From Parvibacter caecicola (GTDB lineage: Bacteria > Actinomycetota > Coriobacteriia > Coriobacteriales > Eggerthellaceae): DNA of 39,621 nucleotides. Shown here one piece after another: positions 10,301 to 22,300 of this stretch. The notes below the pieces were generated by a model, which worked only from the letters and a program-made list of their open reading frames with translations, was not told the origin of the DNA and searched no databases. Each line of letters begins with the position of its first letter. The first letter of the stretch is position 1. The stretch covers positions 1 through 39,621 of the forward strand of contig NZ_QIBY01000019.1 in assembly GCF_003725335.1 (NCBI RefSeq). Direction: 5' to 3'. A program made the translations under genes and the position numbers.

Positions 10301-13300
10301 CCGCATCCTTGGAGCGCGAGACTTCCACCTCCAAAGAGCGCAACAACAGCGGCAAGGGCAACAATTCCCAGAGCGACGCCGCTGCCACCGATGGCAACCT
10401 TACCAAGAACCGCTACTTCCGCTTGAACCTGCTGAAGACCGACGACGCCGGCAAGCCGGTGGCCTCGCTGGGCGCGCCCTCCAATGCCTACAACAGCGCC
10501 AACGGCACTGGCGTGTCCGAGGCGGATGCCTACAAAGACCCGGTATCCGGTTACGAGCTGAAAGACGGCACCACGGTGCAAAACCCGGTGGTGTCCATCA
10601 CCTATCACCTGAAGGTGAACCAAAACCAATGGCAGGGCAGCCAGCAGAACGCCTACACCGGCCAGAACGCTGGCACCGACGCCGCGTTCGACGCTAACCC
10701 GGTGGCTTCCGGCGCCCAGTTGAACACCCCCGATTACGGCACCTGGTACGCGCTTTCCGAAACCAATGCCAACGAGTGGGTTAAGAAGATGGCCTTCGAG
10801 GTGAATGGCCGTGTATATCGCAGCGTGCAGAACATGTCCACCGCCCAGGGCACTGCCCAGCCGCTGGACTTCGTGTCCAACCTGGGCAACGATTTCAACA
10901 GCATGCGCTCGGCAGAAATGGATACCATTACCGAGTCGGAAATCGGCGGTGACTACTCTGGCAATCTGCGCCCTGGCCACAAGGCTTTGAAGCGCGCCAA
11001 CAGTCCCTATATGAAGAGCGGCAACACCGATCAATCCGCATATGGCTTGAACGGCACCTTGAACAACACCGACGGGGGCGCTCGCCTCACCTTTATCGCC
11101 CCTGGCGTGGAGAGCCGCCGCAACGCACCGGCGGGTCGTACCATGTACCCCAACGGCGCCGCTCTCAGCTTGGCCCAGGGCGACCTGAACGTGGATTTCC
11201 GCAGTGCGTGGGCATTCCAAGACTGGCACTCGGAGCACTGTTGCTATTGGTGCGGCCACAGCCACGGGCGCAACAACATGCGCCATATGGTGTCGCGCAC
11301 CTTCTTCACTTCCACCGACGATGGCGTGTACACTCGCAAGGGCGTGGACACGGGTCTCGTGCTGGGCAACGACCACAACGACAACGCCACCTTCGGCGGC
11401 AATCACAACTTCAATGTGTCGCTGTACCGCACCAATATCCGCAAGCATTACTACACCGGCGCCGATTACCGCTACGGCGACGACTGGTACGACCGCTATA
11501 TCTCCCATGCCGACTCGGTGGTGCTCACCGACACCCTGCCGGAGGCCTTCAAGGAAGAGCAGCTGAACTACTACGGCTATTTGGCTAAGGGCATCTCCTT
11601 CCAGGTGCCCAACGCCAGCGGCACCACCTACACTCTGCCGGTGGGCAACGACAGCCTGTACGCGCACCTGAAGAACTACGAAGGCGCCAGCATCACCCTC
11701 TATACCCGCAAGACCCCCAAGTGGCCCAACGGCGGCACCAAGGAGTGGTTCCGCAAGATCGTAATCGACCACGAGGCCATTACCGTGTACGAGAAGGACG
11801 GAAGCGGAGCGTGGAAGGTGAACGCTGCCGCCACCGCCCGCTTCGAGCAGCGCACCGAAACAGTGGACGGCGCCACGGTTACCGTGCCGGAGAAGAACCT
11901 CACCTACCTGTTGGACGCTTCCAAGGGCAAGGGCGATCTGTGGTTCCGCACCTACAAAGAGGCCGGCGACGCGCTGGCGGCTGCTGTGGAAGTGGGGGCT
12001 GACCAACAGGAGCTGGACAGCGTTGATGCCCGTACTGATATTCCCGGCTCCGGCACCAGCCCCGAGGGCATGGCCCAGCGTTTCGTTGGCAAGGTGGAGC
12101 AGTCGGTGTACCTGGACTTCGCCGCCAACGAGTACCTTGACTACTACGAGATCGATTGCGGCCCCTACTACGGCAGCGGCGATATTACTTCCGAGTACAT
12201 TGGCCACTACGCCGAAAAAGACAACACCGTAGACACCAAGGACTTCCAGCTTCTGGGCAGCCCTTATGTGTACAAGCGTCAGACCAACCCCATCACTAAT
12301 GTGATCTCCGATGTGAAGGACGCCACTAACCGCATGGAGGTGTACTTCAGCCACGATTACGCGCCGCTGGTGGGCTCCACCGTGGGCACCGGCACCGACA
12401 CCGACAGCAATCACGGCACCGGTCTCCTGCGTTCGCCCGGTTGGCGCGGCAGCTGGAACGACACCGGTGATGTGACGAACGGTGGCAGCCATCGCTGGTA
12501 CGACGAGGCCTACTACCTGGGCTTCCTGATTCCCTATGGCTACAAGTACAGCCTGCAGGCGGTAACCACCGACGCCAACGCCAATACCGACCCCAAGAAC
12601 GGCAAGCCCTCCGAGAACTCGTCGTACCTCTACGACTACTACCTGGACGGCGACGCCACCACCCCCGAAGCCGCTAACAACATGCTGCCCAACACGGCGA
12701 AGTTCTACGCCTACTTCCAGAACATCTCCGATGGCGGCAACGAGATGAACAAGGCTTCTCACATCAGCCGGGTGAAGTTGGAGAACACCCTCGATTCGGC
12801 GTTCCGCCTGCAAACCATCTACGTGCCGCAGCAGTTTGTGGAAGTGGCCGCCAATACCGCCCGTTACAAGAATTGGTTCCGCGGCGAGCAATTCACCTTC
12901 AAGGTGTTCGACGCTAAAAGCAATGCCGAGAAGACCATCACCCTCACCTGGAACGAGATGCTGGTGCTGGGGCTGCTGAATGCGCCGGCCGAGGGTGCTG
13001 ATGACTACACCATCGACATCGAGAAATATCTGCGACTGTGCGCCCGCAAAGACGAGCTGGCGGCCCAGGGCAAGAGCTCGCTGGACATTGCCAAGGCCTT
13101 CGGCATGCCCACCACGGCGGAGGAATACAAGAAGGTAACCGGCCTCACCGGTGCCACTGATGACGAAAACGCCCAGTTGGCCGCGTTCGATTCCGCTGCG
13201 CTGGTGGCAAATATGCCGCGCCTGCGCACCTACAGCGCTACCTCCAACAGCGCAAACAACACCGACGGCTCCATCGTGCTCACCAACACTATCGACGGCT

Positions 13301-16300
13301 ACCAGGGCGATGCGAACGTGGACTTCACCTATGCCGACAGCTACGTGAGCTACTTCTCCTTCGTGTTCAATTCCCCCAACGCCACCCGCACCGAGGCCTA
13401 CACCCAGTTGGACAGCGGCGAGTTCCTGGGTCGCATCGTGGACAACGATCACCTGTTGGAACTGAACAAGGATGCCGACAAATTCAACGTTCCCAACGTG
13501 GTGGGCAAAACCCGCGAAGAGGCCATTAAGATCCTCACCCAAGAGCGGCCCGGCACCAACTTCCCCACCGGTTGGTACAAGGAAGAGAACATCCGCATTA
13601 TTGAGACGGTGATCGCCGACGGGGAAGAGGGCTCTTCCACCCCCATTGGCAGCGTGGTTTCCCAGAGCCCCACCGAGACCGATTCCTCCGGCAAGCCCAA
13701 CCAATCGGTGGCGGGTGCCATGATCACCATCACCGTGCGCGTGGAAGCGCCGCCCGAGGAAGAATTCGACATCAAGACGCTGCTGGGCAAAACCCTGGCC
13801 CAGGCCACCCAAATGGCCCAGGAGGCCGGCTTCAGCGTGCAAACCCAACTCACCAACGAGGAGATGCTGGACGACGGCACCCAGGTGGAAGAGGGTTCGG
13901 TGCAGAACGTGAAGAACCTCACCGGCACCGCCGGCGTTGAGGGCAAGACGGTGCTGCTGTACGTGCATGCCAAGTACGGCACCGTGCCCAATGTGGCCCC
14001 GGTGGTGGCGGAAGGCGGCAGCCTGGCCGATGCCACCCGCACCAGCGAGGAAGACGCCCTGGCGGCTATGGAGGCCGCCGGCATGGTGGCCCACGTCACC
14101 TACGTGGTGCCCACCCCCGAGGATTTGGGCCTTACCGCCACGCCGGAGACCCCCGTTGACCTGAGCCCCCTCTACGGAACGGTGAAGAGCCAGTCCATTC
14201 TGGGCGGCGAAACCCAGCTGAAGGGCACCGAGGTGGAACTGGTGGTGTTCGCCGAGCCCACTACCGTGGTGGATGTGGTGAACCACACCGAGGCCGACGG
14301 CAGGGCGCTGCTGGAGCGGCAGGGGCTGGTACCGGCGGTGAATACCGTGCCCATTCCCAGACCCACCGAGCCGGACGAGAACGGCGAGGGCGGCAGCGAC
14401 ATGACCTCCCTCATCGGCACTATTTTCGCTCAAGATCCGGCCGCCGGTTCCAACGTTCTGCCCGGTGCCACTGTCACCATTTCCGTGTACGGCCCGCCGG
14501 AGGAGGAGGCTCCCGTGCAGCCCACCGGCACCGCCGAGTACGTGCTGTACGTGCCGGAGGCGAAGGGCTACGATGCCGCTACCTCCACGCCGCTTCTGGC
14601 CAAGATCACCGGCACCGACTACGAGGGCAACACCATCAACAACTTTTACCGCCTGGTGCCCGGTACCCCGCTTCCTGCGGTGCTGAACTACCCGGCCCAG
14701 GGCACCACTTATAAGGTGGACTACTTCACCCCCATGAACGCCGATGGCAGCACCTACGAGGTGCCTGCCGTGCACGATTTGGAGCTGAAGGCCGACTTCG
14801 ATCAGGCCGCCTGCACCCGCGAGCTGAAGCCCATTTCCGCTGATACGGTTACCCGCGTGCAGGTGGACGGCAAGATTCGCCGCCTGGAGCAGATCCGCGA
14901 CGCCGAGGACCGCATGCTGATGGGTGCCCTGTCGGTGGATGTGCTGAACGATGCCATGGCTCAGCTGGACGAGTACTACACCAACTCCCTGGAGCGCAAG
15001 GACTACTCCTTCACGGTGCAGTTCCCCGAGATGGACCTGGCAAACACCACCGCCATGGGCGCACGCATCCAGGGCAAGGACTACCGCGGCAACCCGGTGG
15101 ACTTTACCGTGGCCTTCAACCTTGAGGCGGGAGTGTCCGGCGAAGGCGCGAACGCCCAGCCGGTGAGCACCCAGACGGTGGACCTCAACCTGGTAAAGGG
15201 CAACTATTCCGTCAGTTTCCTGATGCCGGTTTCCAAGCCCACCCAGAAAACCCAGCAGATCGTTGGCGACGACGGCACGGTAACCACGGAGCCGGTGTTC
15301 GATGACAACGGCAAGCCGGTAATGAACCTGGCCGGCATGTACGGCCCAGATTTTACCGTGCGCACTTTCTTTGACGATAATGGCAACGGCCTCACTACGC
15401 CCGCTGTGCCCGGCACCGACGGGAACGAGGGCACGCCCGAGTTGGATTACCAGGAATCTTCCAATCAGGTGACTTTGCCGCTGAAGGAAAAGCGCGAAGA
15501 TGGCAAGAACGTGAACATGGCGCTGGTAGTGGCCATGGACGAGTCCGGCAAAACCCAAGAGGTGATCGACGGCTACTTCGACACCCTTACTCAGTGGATT
15601 GCCAAGGCCGACAAGAACGCCTACCAGGCCCCGGCTGACAGCCCGCTGGTGGACTTCGACCGCACCATCGTGGACCAGGGCAGCGAGTACCTGCCCGACA
15701 CCCTGGTGGAGTACTCGCTGTACGTGGACTGCGAAGGCTGGTGGTACCAGCAGGGCAGCGCCAGCAACTCCACCCTACCCATCGCCCACATCACCGGTAC
15801 CGACCTGCGTGGCAACCCGGTGGACAAGTATGTGGCCTTCGAGGCCAACAACCAGGTGTTCCTGAACCTGTACAAGGGCAACTACAACGTAAGCTACATC
15901 ACGCCGGTGAATGCCGACGGCAGCCTGTACATCATGCCGGAGGATCATCAGCTGCTGCTGTCTTCCGAGGCTGCCGCAAAGACCGCCAAGCGCACTACTA
16001 TGGTGCTGTTCGAGGATTTGGAGCGCGGCGAAAACGTGGTGCTGCTGCCCAACTTCTACGACGCCCTGGACGCCATTCCCTCCGGCGCTCTCACCGACCT
16101 TGCCGGCAACCCCATGGATCCGGCCGGCTTCCGCGCCACTGCCCAGAAGCACATGGCGGATGCCCTGAAGCGCCTGAACGATTCGAAGGTGTCCATCGGC
16201 AACAGCTCCAACCCCTACGCCTTTGCCTATACGGGCACTTACGTGGACCGCACGCTGGAGAACTTCCGCAGCGCCACTGCCACTACCAACGGCACCGACA

Positions 16301-19300
16301 AGGCGGCCATCACCGACGCTACCACCTCCGAAGCCACCACCAACGGCAAGTGGGACGAAACGTCCACCCCCGCCTTCGACAAAAAGGGCAACGGCTACTA
16401 CCAGGTGCTGCACAACAACAAGCTGGCCGTGGTTGAGAAGGAAATGCAGACGAAGGACCCCAACCACGACACGCTGCGTTGCAACTACTCGCATCCGGAG
16501 GCGGGCTACACGCTGCGCCACCGCTTGGGCATGCTGGAAACCAGCTACCTGCGCGGCACCAAGCTGACGGCGCCCTACACCGATGCCGCCGGCACCAGCC
16601 ACAGCTGGATTTTCGCCTACGACCAAGACGATCGCGGTGCCAACTATCCCGCCAGCTTCCGCCAGAACGGCAATGCCACCGACATTCCCAACGGCCAGCT
16701 GTACTCCGGCGACTACGTGGAGTACACCCTGAAGATCAAAGCGGGCCAGAAGGACCAGTACGACGGGCTGGCCCTGCCGCTGCAGGCCGTCGACGGCCGC
16801 TTTGAAACCGGTTCCGGCCAGCGCATTGTGGGCTGGGAAGTGGTGCAGTGGACCGACGCCGCCGGCAAAGCGGTTGCCGGCAACAAGGCCTCCAACACCG
16901 CCAACCAGCTGGCCGTGACCGCTCAGCTGGTGGCCAACGACGGCGCCGGCAACGCGGTGCAGGTGCGCGACGCCGCCCCCTGCACCGACCTGTCGAAGTA
17001 CACCTACACCAATGCTGACGGCGCGTCCATCGACGACGACGGCGCCTACAACCATATCCTGCTGTTCAAGCTGCGGGGCGTTGGCGCCGACGAGCTGAAG
17101 CAAGGGGAGTCGGTTACCGTTCGCGTTATCACCCAGATGACCGAAGAGAAGGAGGCCGCCGGGGCTAACCTGGACGATCCCAATGGCGCCTGGCGCGACG
17201 ACGACCCCTCCTATTCGCAAGGGGATGCCCGCGACGTTACCGCCCACTTCTACGCGGTGGCGGCGCCCCGTCACGGCTACGCCCAGTACAAGGCCGCCTA
17301 CAACGGCACCGATGTGACCGGCCGCACCTCTGGCAGCTCCATCATGAACGCCAACACCTCCATGGGCAGCCCCAACGTGTTCGGCACCGTGCAAACCTTC
17401 AGCGAGCGCGCCGACGGCAGCGCCATCGGCTCCATCGGCGCCGCCGAGTGCCCCATCTACTACAGCTTCTCCAACACCGACATCACGTTGGCGGGGCTTG
17501 CGGGCGATACGGTGAAGCAGCAGATGGCCTCCCATAACTACGCCAACGTGCGCTTCCACACCCATCCCCAGAACAACATCACGGTGTCCACCGCCTTCAT
17601 CGACAAGCTGCCCACCAACCCGGGCAAGGTGGCGGAAACCGACGGCAACCGCATCCAGGCCACCGTGGGCGGCATCTCCAACACCACCGCCCATACCGCC
17701 GACATGACGGTAACCGTGTCCTTCATGCAGGACGTGGCCGGCGCCACCGGTGCCGTGACCGGCTACAAGAAGATGTTCGAGCTCACCTCGGCGCCGCACA
17801 TTGCCGCCACCGACACCCTGCTGGTGGACGGCGGTTATGCGGGCCTGCCGAAGTCGAACCTGAAGAACATGTTCCCGGCCGCCGGGGCCGCTGCCGGCGA
17901 CGACAGCGCCGCCATCGGCGCCGACAAGATGCCCTACGATGCCAGCGGCCGCCCGCGCATCAAGGTGGAGTACTTCGTGCCCCAAACCAAGCTGAGCCTT
18001 CTGGGCGGCAGCGGTGCCGGCATGGGGGCCAACCCCGCCAACGGCGCCGCAAACAACGGCCAGGGCGTGCAGGACCAGATCACCAACGACTATCTGGACT
18101 ACCGTCCCACGGTAGGGGGCACCGTCAGTGGCAGCCAGCCTTCCGGCAGCGCCAGCAGCAGCACCGTTGAGGGCATGCGCGGCAACTGGTACTCCGAGCA
18201 AGAGCTGGAGAAGATTTTCAACAGCTCCAGCCAGGAGGCCACCGACGAGGGCCACACCGCCAACAGCAACAAGTTCCGCGATGTAACGGCAGTGCGTTGG
18301 ACCTACTACGACGTGCCCGGCTACTCCACCTACAACGGCAGCGGCATCGGCACCGCCGTGGGCTACGAGCTGCCCAACGTGGTGCTGGACGGCGTTGCCC
18401 GTTACCAGGACATCCGCCTGGACAACACCGACGCCCCCATTTCCACCGGCACCGAGCAGGCCAACAAGTGGACCGGCACCATGAAGACCGACCTGGCCTT
18501 CACCCACTTCCACAACGAGAACACCGTGCTGTCCTTCATCGACAGCACCGGCACCCGTCCCGATCCGGCCGCCATCACCTACGCGAACGATCCGCTGAAC
18601 AAGCCAGCCGACCTGGATCACGTGAGCAGCGCCCTGGCCACCGCCGATAACGCGGTGACTCACGGCACCCTGCTCACCAAGCAGGACGAGAACAAAGACA
18701 CCACCCGTGTGGTGTACCGCCGCACCCCCATCATGCGCTTCCAGAACCAGGCCTTCCAAACGGAGGCCCAGGTGAACGAGGCCTCCGGCAGCAAGTACCT
18801 GCCCTGGAAGACGGTGGGCTCGGCGGCCGCCAACTCCACCTATTACCCGGATGCCGAGCAGAAGACCGGCTACGTGCCCGGTGAAACCTTCTGGTACAAG
18901 GACACCCTGGTGAACGTGCCCATGGGCACCAACTCCGGCATGACCGAACTGGAAGGCGAGCTGTACAACCCGGTGATCTACGAGCGCATTCCGGTGGACT
19001 ACCTGAAGCAGGCGGCCGTGGAAGCGGGTGTGGCCGGCGAGGAGATTGACGCCGATTACATGGCCAAGCTGCTGGAGGGCCGCATCAAGTGGACCAACCG
19101 CGACGACGAGGACGTGTACGCCAGCCGCACCCGCGGCATGAAGTTGCAGGTTACCGCCATCGACGAGGGCCGGCAGAAGGACGTGGGCGGCAACATGGTG
19201 TACCGCCAGGACAGCGGTGCCCCGTACCGCTACTTCAGCGACATGGACCCGCGCAATTCCAGCTACAGCACCCATTTCGTCACCTTCAAGATCGAATGGG

Positions 19301-22300
19301 TTGTGGACGGCGAAGTGAAGGACGGCATCGGCTCTGAGGTGTCCGGTGTGGATCAGGCGTCGCGCCCGGTGGATCAGATTCAACCGGGTTCCACCCGCAT
19401 GGAAGTGGGCGACGTCATCGAGCTGTGGTTCCCGGTGCAGGCGGCCATCGACGGCCTGCCCCAGGTGTACATGGGCCGCGGCGTCACCGGTGTGAACGAC
19501 CTGCTCACCAGCAGCTCCTACACCGGCCTCGAGCCCTCTTACTTCCCCCGCATCGGCGAGTACTATTACTACCCCTACGTGAATAACAACAGTGCCTCTG
19601 GTCGCATCAACCCGTTGAACACCGGTAGCAACAGCTCCGATTCCGGCGACGGCTACTTCGGCATCGGCGCTTTCCGCGATTGGTGGGGCGCGGTGCGCGT
19701 GGCCAATGAGAACATTGCCATGGACATGAACTACCTCATGCACGAGGCGGCCTTCAGCGGCGACAAGGCCGAGCAGACCGACTTGTGGGAGATGTTCGAC
19801 GGTTCGCTGGTGTATATACCCGGCTTAGAAACCAATTACTATGTACGCGGTGGCTCTGGCGACTGGGACGTGAACAACTGGGGTGTCAACGGCGGTGGCA
19901 ACAACTCCAATGGCGCTTCCGGCGGCGTGTTCCTGGACGAGGACGTGAAGGTTACCCGCAATAAGCAAATCGTGCGCTACAGCCCGGTGGCCCCCGGCGG
20001 CACCACGGTGGCGGACGCCACCGGCGTGGCCCCCGGCACCACCACGGTTACCGGCCCCGGTGTTCTGCCCACCACCCCGCGCTACGAGAATTGGTACTAC
20101 GCCAATGGCGGCGGCAATGTGGGCAGCTACGGTAACGGCATCAACTACGGCAACGGCATGTCCGGCACCGGCGGCAGCTTGTTCGGCCTGGTGAGCGATA
20201 ACGGCAGCTCCTTCACGGTGCGCCGGGTGCGCGACTGGTACCAGTACGTGCTGCGCGACCGCATCGTGGGCAACACCATCGCCACCGCCGATGGCGAGAG
20301 GGTGCGCAAAGAGGTGGCCTATGCTGGCGAGGGCAACACCGCCACGCCGCTGGTGTGGAGCCAAACCCGCGTGCACCTGCAGAAGGCCTGGCTGGCCACC
20401 TCTTCCCAGATGGTGTCCAACGAGGCCAACTACAAGGCGAAGACCCGCTATGTTTCCGGGGAAGACCCGCACATCGGTTGGTACATCAACGACAGCCATT
20501 ACTCCTGGAACGATGTGGAGTCGGATACCCGCGGCATGAACCGCAATCAGGCCATCACGGCGTTGGAGTACAACCAAGACTTCACTAGCCGCCTGACCGC
20601 TTACAACTACGGCGACCGCAACCTGGACGGCGTGGAGTTCACCTATATCATGCCCCGCGGCATCGAGCCTAAGATTGAAAAAGACGACGACCGCGCCGAC
20701 CTGTCGGATTTGGCTGTAGCCACCGAGTTGGTGAAGAAGCAGGTCAAGGCCCAGTTGCTGTCCGCTACTACTGGTGTGGGCGGCAGCTGGACTGGCGGCA
20801 ATGCCCAGCAGAGCGGCATTGAAACGAGCGGCAGCTTTGTGGCGGTGCCGGACGAGTTCGTTAACGTGGAAGTGCTGCAGACTCCCTACAGTGCTTACGC
20901 CGGTTACGATGCTCCCGCCACTCTGCAAGATCCCTATCTGAGCGGCACCGGCAGCGTGGCCACCGGCAATTCCGAGGCTGGCACCTACACCAATGTGGCG
21001 GCTGAGACGGGCGACTACGTTACCCGCCAGTATGTGCCCGGCACTGCCGAGAATGGCGCCGACCCCCGCGGCCTGTACCAGTTGGTGGAAACCGAGGAGG
21101 GCAACACCAGCCACCAGAGCGAGTCGTACCGCGACTCCTCCCAGCCGTGGGTTATCCGGGTGACGGTGAACCAGGCGCTGGGCAAGTGGTACGGCCGCAG
21201 TGCCGATGGCACCGCCCGCAACGCCTCCGACCCCGACACCGTGAACGTCAACGGGCTGGACAGCGCCTATACGCACGGCGGCTATCAGTTGCGGGTGAAC
21301 ATCGGCTCCCACGTGTTTGGCAACAACGAGGCCCAAATGTGGTACGACCGCGTGCTGGTGCGCCCGGTGGACACCGCCCCGGTAAGCACCGAAGACACCC
21401 TGAAGGCAGGGGAGGAGCCCAGCAAGTCATCCGCTTACTACAGCATCTTCGACTATGACCACTTCGAGGGTAAAAACGCTGCCGGCGCCGCCCATATGCA
21501 GGATGCCGGCATGGACTGGAAGTTCACCATTACCAATTGGTACCACACCGATGACAACCGCCAGCAGCTGGTGGGCTCTCCCAACATGCCCGCTGTGGAT
21601 GGCTGCACCATCCAGAACAATACGGTGCGCATCACCAACGACGACGGCAGCCTGCCGGCCGATATCAGCCGCAACATGGGCATGTTCGCTGGCAACGGCG
21701 CGGCCGTGGGCGGCATGTGGAGTTATGCTTACAAGATGCCCGAGGAAGCCTACGGCGCCGCGGGCAACGGCGACAGCCCGGTGCTGTACGCCCAAACCGG
21801 CACCCGCGCCCAGCAGCGCAAGCCGGTGGTGCGCGTGTGGAACTCCATCGGTGAAGACGGCGTGGGCGCCGACGTGAACCAGTACTACATGGCCAGCGAG
21901 AGCGAAACCCGCCAGCTGAACGTGCACGTGGAGAACCGCCATTGGTGGGATCACGTGGCAAGCCAAGTGACCAACTGGTCCTACTACTGGCACAAGGATT
22001 ACGCGCGCTTCCATAACTACTCCATGGACGGCGGCCAGATGGGCAGCCTGATTCTGCCTACCGTCACCATCGTGCTGCCGGAGGGCATGGTGCCCATGCA
22101 CCGCAACAAGACCGGCGCTCGCCAGCCCTACGGCCAGTGGCCCGGCGTGGTGCAGGAATTCAAGCTGAACGACTGGGAGGTGGCCAACACCTACGACGCC
22201 ACCGCCCTGAACCAGAACGGCAACGCCAGCACCACCATCGGCGAAGCAGGCAACGAGACCGAGGATTACAAGAAGAGCAACTTCAACGCCACCGTCACCT

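Noticed and set aside
13483-14493. Ser/Thr kinase (PrkC/PknB) or penicillin-binding protein because of PASTA domains
   Set aside because: No kinase or transpeptidase motifs anywhere in the frame.
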